Source of the DNA: Hydractinia symbiolongicarpus
Lineage: Eukaryota; Cnidaria; Hydrozoa; Anthoathecata; Hydractiniidae
Assembly (NCBI RefSeq): GCF_029227915.1
Contig: NW_026633883.1
Span: 1-20,000, forward strand
Length of the DNA stretch: 20,000 bases
Reading direction: 5' to 3'
The notes below the pieces were generated by a model. The model was given only the letters and a program-made list of their open reading frames with translations. It ran no database searches and was not told the origin of the DNA. Within the stretch, counting starts at the first letter, position 1. Each line of letters opens with the position of its first letter. A program made the translations under genes and the position numbers. This document shows, piece after piece, positions 1 to 12,500 of this stretch.

Positions 1-524
1 ATATTTACGCCCACACATCGCAAAAAGGTAATCTATTATGGCTAGTTAATTACTGTCATCGGAAGTATTAATATAATACATTATTTGATCATTCTTAAAC
101 ATCGCCAAAATCTATACCAAAGATGCTATGCTATCGTCAGCAAAAATTATTGCTAACAAATCTTCACTTGAGGCATAATTGTTAATGGTCATGTAACAGA
201 CATCCTTCGTAACAATTTCTATGACTCAAAACCCAACACAAGGCAAGTGAAGAGAGTAGGGTTTTCCCTCTCTGCTCCCGACACTTCGCTAGCTTCACAA
301 TGGGGTTTAGGGTTTTGAAGATTTACGGTCAAAATTTAAAAAAAAATTAATACAGTAAAAAACATACTTAGTGGATAACAACCTCGCCTGTTGCGTCTTT
401 ATCGCCGTCCCGGAGGTCAGAAAAGATACAAGATGCCCTGGGGACAAGGTTGGTTGGATAACGCACTACAAAAATAGTATTACCACTTGTGGGCTTTAAA
501 GTCTTCTCGTAATAACTGATGAAT
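1..524. other. Left flank, no gene seen
   Basis: AT-rich intergenic sequence. I see no sustained reading frame, RNA gene or recognisable repeat boundary. A short G-rich patch around 300-320 (GGGTTTAGGGTTTTG) resembles a telomere-like word but is not a tandem array. Confidence 0.5.
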
Positions 525-1052
525 ACACATAAAAATCTCTATAGGGGACACTGTCGGGATCTGATAAAAGTGTCCGCTATAGTAATATGTTCGCTACAGA
601 GATGTTCGTCCCAAATATAAAAACCTGCTCTGAGGTGTTAGGGCCTTAAAAATCGATATCAAACTGTGCCAACAGTCTAGGTTTTGGAGCAGAAGATGCC
701 TAAAGACAGAATTTTCATTCAACAAAAGCAAAACAGATTTAGATTTCACAAAAACTTCTAGATTCTGCTTTATCTTAGCGCAGACAATTTAATATTTTGA
801 AAGGTAATGTTTTAAGGTAAAAAAAACGAACAGACTGCTTACAAGAATTTTTTATAAACTGTAAACTGTATAAACCGGGAGACCCATTGTGTTTCGCTAT
901 AGAGACGTCAGTTTGGGCGGTAAAGTAAATTATTCGTACGCTACAGACTCTGCTACATAGAGGTTTTGTTATGAGAGTTTGACCGTCATTTTATCCGTCC
1001 CTAAAAATAATGTCTGTTGTAGAGAGGTGCCACTATAAAGGTGCCACTATAA
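525..1052. repeat. Interspersed repeat with GTCC-CTATAG sub-repeats
   Basis: Short words of the type CTATAGGGGACAC, GTGTCCGCTATAG, GTTCGCTACAGAG, TCGCTATAGAGACGT and TAGAGAGGTGCCACTATA recur at both edges of this block. The left edge carries CTCTATAGGGGACAC; the right edge, read on the other strand, carries CTTTATAGTGGCACC, so the edges form a loose inverted repeat. This looks like a decayed non-coding DNA transposon with sub-terminal repeats. The family is not named, the boundaries are approximate, and no target duplication was found. Confidence 0.45.
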
Positions 1053-1171
1053 TTTTAAGTAGAATAAAAGCATTGTACTTAAAATTGTAAATATATACCA
1101 TATTTATCTAAACTAGATATTAAAAAAATTAAAACGAGTTTTTTTTATGTATGTATGTATATATTTCGTCA

Positions 1172-1173
<2 letters not shown>

Positions 1174-1226
<53 letters not shown>
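1174..1226. repeat. (TA)n microsatellite, left
   Basis: An uninterrupted TA dinucleotide run of about 53 bp, preceded by a short TATG repeat at about 1146-1160. It directly abuts the left inverted terminal sequence at 1229-1252. The partner (AT)n run at 18716 abuts the right one in mirror orientation. Confidence 0.95.
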
Positions 1227-1227
<1 letters not shown>

Positions 1228-1228
1228 C

Positions 1229-1252
1229 GCTATATCAACCTTAGGTGGACAC
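1229..1252 (+). repeat. Left inverted terminal repeat of the putative 17.5-kb element
   Basis: Starts two bases inside the left (TA)n run. It opens with GCTATATC and ends with TTAGGTGGACAC. It aligns without gaps to the reverse complement of 18691-18714 with 18 of 24 identities. The last 12 bases are also found exactly, inverted, at 18430-18441. It carries the first GTGGACA motif (1245-1251); a second copy in the same orientation is at 1273-1279. The identities are seen; calling it a transposon end is inference. Confidence 0.6.
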
Positions 1253-2680
1253 TCTGAAAATTCGAACTAAAAGTGGACATATAAAAACCATGTTTTTTCG
1301 CAAACCCTTACCCCCTATAACCTTTATTTTTGTATAAGGAGTATTCTTTTTGTCTGCGTATGCGCCCTGTATGCCTTTTTGCCTCTTAAAAAAAATTTGA
1401 AATTTTTGTGTCTACATAACGATTCCATATGATTTGTGTCTACTTTAAGAAAATTTTTACATTAGATCGACTAAATGTAGACAGATATATATTTTATATA
1501 CATGAGCGTTAAACCCGATCATCTGATAATTATTAATATTGAACTGCAATATTGTCTTTTTAAAGACATTTGTCTCATTGTTGTAAGTGATATTTTTTAT
1601 AATCTGTATGAAAACAAAAAAGAAGCACACGTTAGCAGCTGTCCAGTTCGGAGAAAAAATATAAAGGAAAAAACACAAATTATAGCATCCTTAACATGTA
1701 TTTAAGAGTATGTGAATTTGTACCAAAAGTTTGGTTACAATTTAAGAACTAGCTTAATGAAGCAGCAAAATGCGTGGAAGTGGTTTATGTGGGTACAAAA
1801 CCAACAAACAACGAATGCAACAATTGCGCTTTGTAAAGAGGATCTTAAGCAACATTAAGGGCATTAAAACTGTTGCTTTTGCATGTATTCGATCCGATAC
1901 GTTTTTTACAGGGTTCACATACAGCTTTTAAACCAAATTTTTCCCTGACTTTTCATTGAATTCTATATTCTTTGCCCTGAGTCACTGAGTGGAAAGGCCA
2001 TGATTTCCCAGCATACAATCAGTAAAAAAAACCCTTTCAAGACATTTTGTAGTTTGCAAACGAACACAACTTATACTGTTTTTGCTATGATGTAGTAACT
2101 ACGGGTTATAAATTTTCCTTAAATTTTTTTAAGATTTTGAGGTTTTTAAGGCTGCTGGGTTTGTTTAAAAAGATACAAAACTAAGAGTGTCAAAATAAAA
2201 GTGTATTCCTGAAACTTCCAAACACATGACATGCGTAGTAATAGACTCCTTTGAACATAACAAAAATCAAAAAAGAAAGAAGAACACCTAAATCTATAAT
2301 ATGCGTTATTAAAAACAACAGAACAAGGGTAAAAATGAAAAAAAAGGGTAAACACATAAAATTCAGTATTTTCATACATTTTTATATGCAAACAAAAAAA
2401 CAAAAAACGATTAATCATTTGCTGCTTCTTCGAATTTAAATAAACGAACCTGGATAACCAAGCAGTTATATCTTACTAATTCCACAGAAATTAACTTCCT
2501 TTTCCTTTTTCTCATTTGACACTAGTTATATAATGGGGCTGCGTAAGGAAGGACTGAGAAATCAAGAAACGTACGCTAAATGATAATCTGTTTAACGCCT
2601 TAAACCTTCCTAAATGTATCACCTTGTACGAACTATATCACGAATAAACGAGAAATAACTGTGTAAACAAGATACCTTCA
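1253..2680. other. Non-coding left arm
   Basis: AT-rich sequence with poly-A/T runs and only short, compositionally biased open frames on either strand. The second GTGGACA motif of the left end is at 1273-1279. Nothing else is recognisable as a gene, RNA or bounded repeat. It lies downstream of the 3' end of the large minus-strand gene and inside the (TA)n-bracketed unit. Confidence 0.5.
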
Positions 2681-3037
2681 GGGAATTAATTTTCGCGGGG
2701 ACTTATTTTCGCAGAATTTTTTTTTACTAGAATTTGGCGGGAAAAAAGGGAATTTATTTTCACAAATTTAGTGTTGAAGAAAATTTCGCGGTAACTTATT
2801 TTTGCGAATTATGCAAATTTGGAAAAACAACTATTCCGGTGAGTTATTTCGAAACAACATACAGAAGAGAAAGGAAAATGTCCCAGAGAAAGTTATACAT
2901 CATTGTCTTTTGTATCAGGCCGATTTGGAAATTTCCCAGATCAGGGATATTTAAACTTTTCGCGGCGACGTATTTTCGCGTTTTTGGAAAAACTCCGAAA
3001 AAACCGCGAAACTTAATACCCGCGAAAATTAATCCCC
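2681..3037. mobile_element. MITE-like TIR element (TTTTCGCG type)
   Basis: The left end GGGAATTAATTTTCGCGGG and the right end at about 3019-3037, CCCGCGAAAATTAATCCCC, are inverted copies with one mismatch near the tip. The interior repeats the word TATTTTCGCG in both orientations, as in non-autonomous hairpin-prone DNA transposons. No transposase is present. The 140-residue open frame crossing it on the plus strand is a by-product of the repeat. No convincing target-site duplication was found, so the exact tips are uncertain. Confidence 0.65.
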
Positions 3038-3465
3038 TTAAAAGATATACTTCACTTATGAGAGCCAGTTTTCTTATCACATACAGTTATGAAAACCACA
3101 CAGTTCAAAATATTTTTCATGGGAGAGGGGGGAGAGTTGAATTAAATTATCGTTGATCATACATTTTGATTGTTAAAACATGATTGAAACCTGTATAGAA
3201 ATTATCCTCGTGACTTTAACACTTTTTCTTGCCTTTCTCCCCGTCTAAGGGGTGACGGAGTGATGTGTTGTTTAGACTTGAATTTTTTAGAGTATACTCA
3301 AGAAAATTTGATGATGATAAAAGCTGTCACATTATTTATAAAAACATGTATAGTGTACATGTTTTTATAAATGTACTTTTGTAAACATAATAAATAATTA
3401 TAAACATGTACTTTTATGGTAACGTAAAAATAATAAAAATAAAAGAAACCAAAGCTCTATCACAA
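3038..3465 (-). other. 3' flank of the SET-recombinase gene with a large palindrome
   Basis: Lies just past the stop codon of the minus-strand gene, so it probably includes its 3' UTR. No AATAAA hexamer was seen on the minus strand here; a variant TATAAA lies inside the palindrome. The palindrome has 17-bp arms at 3334-3350 and 3356-3372 around the 5-base loop TAGTG. Confidence 0.5.
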
Positions 3466-3599
3466 TTAAACAATGTTCATTTTCTTTTTTTTCGCTTCCG
3501 CTTGTCGTGCTATTTTTCCTCTTTCATTGTTAATTTTATTTCGAACAGTTCCAACAGTAATTCCTTCCTCGTTGGCGAATTTTTTCAGATCATCAGAGC
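3466..3599 (-). CDS. Exon 22: C-terminal exon with stop
   Basis: Follows an acceptor ending GTGTAG. Phase-1 entry completes a Cys codon, and the frame then runs 43 residues to TAA at 3466-3468. It contains LKKFANEEG, TVRNKINNER and a final lysine-rich stretch ending KKKKMNIV. With exon 21 it forms a compact helical module, W...DKLYKKF...GWP...LKKFA...VRNKINNE, of the Myb/SANT-like kind often found at the end of zinc-finger/recombinase-type predicted proteins. The basic end suggests DNA contact. Confidence 0.8.
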
Positions 3600-6500
3600 C
3601 TACACATACACAAATATTAGATATTCAAAAACATGTTTTCATAATTAGTGCAAAACATACATGTCATACATACAAGGCCATCCATTTTTTTTATTTTTTA
3701 TATGTCTTGCAAATTTTTTGTATAGTTTATCCTCTTGCTCTGACGACCATTGAATGTATTTTCTTTCTTGTTGACCTGTAAAAGAAAACATTACAAGATT
3801 AATTTATACACGAAAAGGGCATACAAATTTCAATGATTTCATTCTTATTTCGTCCTCCAATAGAAGAGAAGAAATTGTCGCGGAAGCAATTTTTGCGGAT
3901 GGATGCTTTCAAAAATTGTATGAAATATGCGAAATAAAAAAGTTACGAATAGTCTCATTTAGTTGCAATTGAAAATCTTTAATCAGATTGTTGGAATCTC
4001 AACTTTGCGGATGTCCGCCCTTGTCTGGTAATTTGTGGAATTTTGGTTTGTGAAAACAAATTCGCAAACATTAATTCCGCCATCTTTATTATCATTTTCA
4101 TTTCTTTATTTCAGTATTTCTTTAATGAATTTTTTTCCATATTTTAAAAAGGTTAATTATCTATATTATAATACCCGTTTACGTCTGTCTGTCTGTCTGT
4201 CACGCAAAATGGTAGCTTAGCTGCGCAATAGCGAGAAGCACGCAATGCGGTATAAAAAGGACGGGCGAACCCGTGGATTTTCCACGGGCTAACGACGAAT
4301 AGCGAATTAATAATTATTAAGTATTATAGGGATTAAGATAATCTATTTCTTTTTATTAGTTTCTGTATATTTTCGGACTCCAATTTCAAGAATATGGAAA
4401 TAAATATTGTGAAAACGGATACGATGATTTCGGATCTAAGCTGTCTGCGAGTTGTATCAAATAAACTTTCGTGTTCAAGTACAATAATTTCATTTATTTG
4501 ACGCAAAATATTCCACTTTAGCAATATTTTCATTTTCGGCAATTACGCAGCAATTTTTAAGATATTATTCTTTTTAGCTGTTGTTTATCACCGGTAAGTA
4601 CAATCAACTAATTTTTGCAATTTCATATACTATATATAGACAGACCAAGAAATTAAAAAATATGGTACTTTTTGATTTTTCTTAGTAAGGAGTTATACAG
4701 TATTGTTGATTAACAAAACCTCACCAGTGCATTTTACAGAATTCTCGAGTTCGCTATCTTCACTTGATTCAGACCATTCAGAAGGTTCATCATCGTTCAC
4801 ATTTGTAAAATGTTTGGATTCTTCAGATGTTTCTAAACCGTTAAAAACATTGTAACTTTATTGAAAAATCAGGAAAAAATTAGGGAAAATCAGAATATAA
4901 AGCATCACTTTGCAAACAACCAGTAACTTGTTTATAAAGAAGTTAAATGCTGACAAAAAACAAACAACACAGGATATCATTTTGAAAACACAAAATCATG
5001 GAAATCAAGACATACTTTGAGAAACGTTCTTTTCTTTTCTAAGTGCATACTTTCTCGTGGGTGCTAAAAGGAAAACGGCTTTCAGTCATTTTGCAATCAG
5101 GTATTGTAACAAAGTTAACTTACACAACAGAAATACTAAAAAAATTTACTATTTATACTGTCCTTCCCTAGTAACAAATATTATGTGTGATGTTTTATGA
5201 CGTCACTATAAATCTGAGATCGTGTTTTCGCTATTGACCATCTAAGTCGAATAGGTTGGTTTTTCACGTAAATTTTGTTTACATAGGGGCTTTTATTCGA
5301 AGCCCTGTTCTGAAAACAAACATTTTATTTGCAACGTAAGGCTCTAATGATTCAAAAACGAAAATGTTTCCAATAATACATAATATTTTGTGAATAAAAT
5401 CTTATTGTTACGCAATGAACTAACCGCAAGTTTTCTCTTTTTTAAATGTATCGTTTCGATGAGTTTGTCTTTTTTCTCCCACTTGTACACTTTTCTTCAT
5501 TTTCTTTTTATTCGGTAATTTTACAGTGTTCGCTTTACTTGTGTCTTTTTCAGCATTTTCATCTACAAAATACATTTACAACGTAATTCAAGCCTGTATG
5601 TAGGTAATTACGAACAAGTTAGACCTGAATAGAATGAAGAGTCAAAAGAACTTACTTTGGAAGAATTTCAAAATTAAATTTCTTGTTTGACTGCTCACAA
5701 GGAAAAGAAGTATGCCAATATGAACAGCCATAATTCTAAGTTTTACCTCTAAATTTTTTTTCATTTTCTTCAACTAAGTTAGGACCCTTTTTCTCGAAGT
5801 TATTGTCATTCTTTATACTTTGCGCTATAAGAAGATATGCGTTTGTTTCACTTTTAAAAAATTGATACACAAGAATAGACTACAGAAAAACAGCTCACCA
5901 TTATCAAGGACAGATAGATGTTTCCCAGTTGACAATAGTTGTCGATGAGCAGCTGGTGCTTGGTATATCGTTTTGTTAATTCTCTCACTGTGCCCAAAAT
6001 GATCATAGGCCAAACTCATATCGGACTCTGATAGACCTAAACCAGCAATTAAGGTACTAAGGCGATGTCGGTTACTTGTACCACTAATTCTTTCTCTGTT
6101 GGCAATTGGAAGTTTTGCACAAACATTATCTAAGCTATGCCATCCAGAGCAATGATTATCAGAACCTTGGGTACTGGGAAATATGTATGAGTTTTCTTCA
6201 AGGACACCAGCATCTTTCCTTACTTGCTCGTTAGCCAACAACTTCATTGCAGCAACAGTATCTTTAGGAATAAAAACAGGAACTAAATGGTTGACTCCTT
6301 TTCCCGATTGAAATGTGATCTTTGTCCCACTGCTTAAGTTAGTTTCTTTTGCAATATCCTGTATCCGCTGTTTGTCTAACCATTCATCCTTTTCAGCTTC
6401 AATCCACTGCGTAACGGTTAGACGCGATGGTTCTCCACCTCTTCGGCCATTATACAGCACAAGACGAGTGCAAGCACAATCACGTAGTTCAACAAACGTA

Positions 6501-9500
6501 TGTCTGTCCATGATGATAAATGGATCTGATGATAAGTGGCGTATCCTTTCAATCACATAATCTCGAATTAGTTGGACATCGCCTTCGTTTGGAAGTTGTG
6601 CAGGTTTTTTAGTTTTTACATTCCTTCTCATGTTTAAATCATACGTTGCGTCAGCGAATATTTCATCTTTGCGTAATTTCAGCAATACCAAAAAGTTTTT
6701 AATTTTTTCTGCATCAACATCATTATTTTTACCAAGGTAATAACCAATTAGTTTTTCGGCGGCGTCTTTCAACACGTAGTACAAGGCTGCCTTAAGTCCT
6801 GACTTTTGAACTTCCAAATCAGAATGAGTGTAGGATTCAATAGAATATTTCAGCACCTCAAAATTTTCCCTCAGAAACATGTCACCAGCATTGTTTTTGT
6901 CATTACAACAATCTCTTGGTACTTCCAACACCCTATCTTTAAATCTGGAATAAACATGTGCCAGACGACGCATGTCGCTTCGAACAGACCGTTCAACTTC
7001 CATCTTTTTGTTTAGTCTTCTTTTTATTTTGCCATAGAGGCGATGACCAACCATCAAAATAACGGGATCCGATTTGGCAAGAGTACCAACGGCATCGTCT
7101 CTGATGATGTTCAAAATTCTCTGCTTAAATTGATCATCCGATAGCTTCCATGACTCATCACTAGTACAATCCAGAGCAATTGTAACAGGAAATTGACAGG
7201 AGTTCTTTGAGCAGTCTGCCTTGTGCCTAGCTTTAAAGGTTTTGGCATAAAATCCTTTGCAGGTGGTGCACATAACAAGTGGGTCATCTGAATCGTTTTG
7301 CTTTTCACGCAACAAATTTCTACCGCCCTCCTCAATTTCTTTAACATTATGATTATATATGCCAATTTTTCGAAAGTTAGCGAAGGCTCTCAGTCTTTCT
7401 TTTCGAGGCATGTTCAAAGCATCCTTTACATCTGGATGATGCTTATGACATAAAGTGATGTGTCTATTTAATTTCGAATGCTTGATCTTTTTATCGCAAA
7501 CAAAACAGGGTCTCAATGGTCTTGAGTTTATCTACGAATAAACATCACGCCTAAGCTACTTAACCGTTTATTCTTACAAAATGTTTAGCATCAGATTTAT
7601 CAGATTTGTCGGAGACAAAGGGGTTCAAATAAGCAATTTAGGAAAGAAGCCAATATTACAAAAAGAAGCTCTTGAGCATCAGTTATTCTTGTTTCAGCAA
7701 AGAGTCTGGATTCAACTTTTAAATGCAGTGACTTAACGGCGTCAACGAAACACACAAAAAATAAAATTACCTGTTTGGCTTCTTTTTCCTCAGATTTTCC
7801 CACTTTCTAGTAAAAAAAGCAAAAGGTTATAAAAGTTAATATATCAAGTGCAAAACATAAGAATACATTTTTAGCATCCAGTGAAGTTATGGATTATCTT
7901 GTCAAGATCTTTTAAAATAAACAAAAAATAAACACTACCTCGTTGGCGCTTTTCTTTACAGATGTTTCTTTCTTCTAATAAAGATACAAATCAGGCTATA
8001 GGAAAGATGTCAATCGCAACATTATGTACATACATTATGTTCAATTCTTATTTGATTCGATTGCTACGGCATGTCATATCCTTCCAATGTCAAATGAAAC
8101 GCCGCCTTTAGTTCGTTTGATGTAAATTCTAGGCCTTATTATAATATATAAAATAGAGTCGCTTTTTATAACTAGAACAAACTAATAGTTACACAACATC
8201 GGGTATTTTAGAAGGCTAAAGAGGTACATACTTAAAAATATGATTAATACTTTCGACATAAAATACCAATAAACCCTATAATTAGAAGGAACCTAACTTT
8301 AACTTTGGATTTTAAAGATTGCGTAAAAAAAGTCAGGGATTAAGAAAGAGAAATGACACTATGCGTAAAAAAATGATAACGTCAAAGATTGTAGTTATGC
8401 AAACCGAACATTCTCCTTATAGGACCACGGAACATTACCTCTATAGCAATACTGTTCTCCACTTTTCCTTCCTCGTCTGTATCAATGATTTCCATATCGT
8501 CTTCAACATTTAATCCGGAATCATTTTTCACAGAAATCTGAAAGAATCGGCATTAAACAATTTATTTTAGTAGGGTAATTTTATAGCATAACGTGTTATT
8601 TACCATAAATCTTCTTTAAATACTTATGATCAATTAAGATAAAAACCTTTTGATTTTTACGTATCCATTTACACTTTCCTCGTTTGCATAACAAAGTATT
8701 GTATGGAATTTCGGAATATCATACACTAAGCTGCTATCAAGTTACCTCACATATGGATGGACTGTCCGTAGTAAAATCAACCTCAAGATTGTCTAAAAAA
8801 ATTAAACCTATTTGAAACCAAAATAACAAAGGACACTTTTTAGCCAATGGACCAATTAAAATAAATACTTAAAACAGACACAGTATGGCTTTTTTAAAAC
8901 AGATAAAAACAGTTTATAAAATGGGACTTGATAAAGGTGAGCGGGTTAGTATTTACGAATAAAAGCGAGCAGGTTATGAGTTCTAAGTTACAACAACAGA
9001 GTCCTTTTTGGAAATCCAGTTATATATCATATGAGAACATGCTTTATTCAGAAGGATTTTTTGAAGGCCCAGAATTCGAATAACAACTTAAAATCATTGC
9101 ACTAAATGCAAAAAGAATCAGTCACATTGGAGCTTAATAGAAAATTAATTTAATGTAGATGGCAGCTTTACCTTTATCAATACTTGTTTGCACACCTGAA
9201 GCCTATGAACAAGACAAATGTGACTTTTACTTTTAAGTTAAATTAAATTAAAGAAGGGAAGAGAATAAATTTAGTTAGCAGAATTTTTTCATGGCATACA
9301 ATTAATATTTATGCTATCTTTATACTTCCTAGATTATGGCAAACAAGCGTCTAGAGACTTTCAATTTAAAAACGAACACGCGAGATTATAAACTTAGAGA
9401 ATTGACCACTGAATTATAAAATAGCAGTTGTTTGGTATCTTTGACGGCAATAAACAAATCACTCAATCTATTTATGGCGTTATGATTTATAATGAAAAAT

Positions 9501-12500
9501 GTTACACCATGAAAATTTTACAGCGTTCATTTTCACAATTTTAATGAATTAAAATTGTGGAAGTTGTTTTGAAGTTCCTATCATACCTTATACTGAACTG
9601 ATAGTTTTCTAGTCTGTATCGGAGTTGAAACTGTGACCTAAGAGCATTTAAATTTATATAATTGATAGTAATTTTAAATGCAATTATGTCTAGGAAGCAT
9701 GACATTCAACAAAGTATGTATTACAAAAGCCTATACCAGTCCGATTTCCTCATATGGACAAAGGTTTAGGTTTAATTTCTTGAATACGCAAAATTATAAA
9801 TTACTTACAGACGAAATATGATTCAAAGTATCCAACTCTGAAATATCTTCTGCCTCTTCAGAATCTTCAACCATGGACTAAAAGGAGAACAAACATTTTT
9901 ATTGTTATCAGCAATTATGCTAACACAAACAAATTATGATTTAAATTAATTTAACATTAGTGCCGTAATTTCTGTTATGTAAACCGTCAATGTAATCATA
10001 GAAATATATATGACCACAACAATAATAAAGCAAAACTAAAAAGTCCATGAATAGTGCACCAAACTCAAATAGGCTTACCATAAAGGGAAGTAAATTTATT
10101 AACCTAGTAAATAAAGACGTAAAGAATTTAAATAATATTAAACTTTATAACACCAAGACTCTCCATTGCCAGCACTGTGACATTAAGAAAAAAGAAACAA
10201 AAATTATACATGTTGCCACTTGATTTTAGTCCCTCATCTTCACTGTCTGAAAAATCTGGCACCATATTTTCCATCTTAAAAATAAAGAATGTTAAATTTA
10301 ACAAGAACTAGTTTAAGATTTGGCACACTCAATTTACAACATTTTTTAAAAAAGTTTGTCTTATTCCTATGCTAGAACAGATTGTGTGCTATGTTTCATA
10401 AAGCTTGTATTTCTTAGCAGCCACTCTGAAAACGAGTCTTAGAAGCTTTGAATCAAAAATAACAATTTTAAAAGAACCAGGTATGTAAAGATTCAATTCT
10501 CTAATAAAAAAAATCATTTTTACTTGGCAGCCCATGGCTCAACTGGGATTTTGTACCTGGCCTTTAAAAAATAATAAGGTGATGCTTTTCCTTAAACAGC
10601 AAAATGTAGTAGCTTTACCACTTTACATACTTCAATTTACATTGAATTTTTTATAAAATTAGAAAATATAACAAGTTTATCACCTGAGTTGCCACCACAT
10701 CATCAAGCAATTTTTTGAGAATATCTGTAATGATACCCACATTTTCGTCATTATCCTCCTTCTAAGAAGATATTATCAGTGTTCACATTTCAAAAAACAA
10801 CATTCGTTTTGCTATATCAACTGTGTCTTATTTTTTATCACGTTTACCTTTTTTGCAATGACATCAGAGGTCAAGTTATTCTTGCCTTGGACCAAGGTCA
10901 AGTTCTTACTCAACACCTGAAACAACAAATATCATAGAAAAGGAAGATCCCAAGAAACTAGAAAATGGATAAAACATATTGCTAATGGACGACCTTATTA
11001 TATGCACACTTACTATTTATTACATGTAATATAAAAACTTACTAGCCTATCTGAAACTAGGTCTTCTAAATTGAATGGTATATTATGTGTTGGATCCTAC
11101 AAGAAACAAACAGTTTTATTTGACTGTTCTTTCATATATGTATATATCTTTTATCCTAGAAGTTTTTTTTAAAACATGTCCGAAAGCTGTGTTCAAAATA
11201 AAAGCTGTTTGACATACAACATACTTGCAGACAACAAGCTTAGGCATACTCAAAAGAGGAAAATATAAATTTTGTTAATTGTGTGCTACCTTTTGCCATT
11301 CTAGCCCTGAAATTCCATAATTGTATCGCAGTTCAGTTCCTAAAGGAATGTCATAGGAAGCAAACAAACATATGAATGCATTTCCACCCTCCTCGATCAA
11401 TTTTGGATAACAATTCAAATATTTCCGATGACTTGAATGGTTCACATATTTTCCCAGCCTGGTCTCATTTGTAGCATCAACACTAAAAATTTAAAAAATA
11501 TATTAAGACATAGAGAACTATAGAAGGGAACTGTTTGTAGTTTCGTTTTTATCTTTACCATAAGATGTTTTAAATCAAATTGCAAAAAATCCAAAACAGA
11601 AATTGTTTATGTCTATATGTAATTTGATGTAAAAGCTAAGTAGTCTTAACTTCCTGGTGCTACTTTGGTACGTCAAGCTTACATAAAACACATCTACACT
11701 CCAATTCCTAAATAAGACCTTCTATTTTCACCTTAGCTATTAGGTGAATGTGATCCAACTTCAAGTGCCTCCCCAAATGAAACTGAAAACAAAAGGCATT
11801 CTCAATTCGACATACCACTTTTTGTCCATAAAGAAAATAAATGATCCACAGGAAGTTGGATACTCTAGCTCTAATCTCTCTCCTTCCTTTCTTGTGAGAA
11901 CTTTTCCAGGATATTGCAGGACAAACTGGTGATGTTTCAGGGGCAATGTTGTAAACACACCATATCCTACAAATATATGTTTACCACACATCTATTCTGT
12001 AATCATTAAGAAGTTAAGTTATAACAGTTATTCAAAAAAATAACAAATTTACCAATGTGATCATTAATCCATTTCTTTACAAATGATTTTGGATCAGTTC
12101 CCCTTTTACAATAATATAGTGCAGTTTGTCTTGGCGATTTAACATCATTAGCTCTACTTCTTTTCGTTCTCTAAAGAGAATTAAGTAATACAAGTGAGTC
12201 AGTAAAATAATGCCGAAATTATCATTTGAAATTGGACATATCAAAAACATAAATTTTAAAACTTAAAGTGGACATATACATGGATATTTCCTTTATACAT
12301 ATTTTTGAATAGTTGAAACTAATATGTCGAAATTGTCATCCTAAAGTGGACATATCAAAAACATAAATTTTAAAACTCAAAGTGGACATATACATAAACA
12401 TTTCCTTTTTAAATATTTTTGAATAGTTGAAACTAATATGTCGAAATTATCATCCTAAAGTGGACATAACAAAAACATAAATTTTAAAACTCAAAGTGGA

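Noticed and set aside
301-320. Telomere-like GGGTTTAGGG
   Set aside because: A single occurrence, not a tandem array.
2146-2439. Overlapping 60-90-residue frames rich in Phe or Lys
   Set aside because: Composition is that of AT-rich non-coding DNA and both strands are open at once; no splice context.
2734-3156. 140-residue plus-strand open frame
   Set aside because: It lies mostly within the TTTTCGCG-type MITE and its residues follow the repeat words; no family resemblance.
4333-4542. 69-residue minus-strand frame in intron 20
   Set aside because: Exons 20 and 21 already join in phase across it, no acceptor and donor pair would keep the frame, and no motif is recognisable.
7516-7516. Start codon of the recombinase at 7516
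   Set aside because: The codon is TTG, and the frame continues upstream to a splice acceptor in phase with exon 15, so this is an internal exon.
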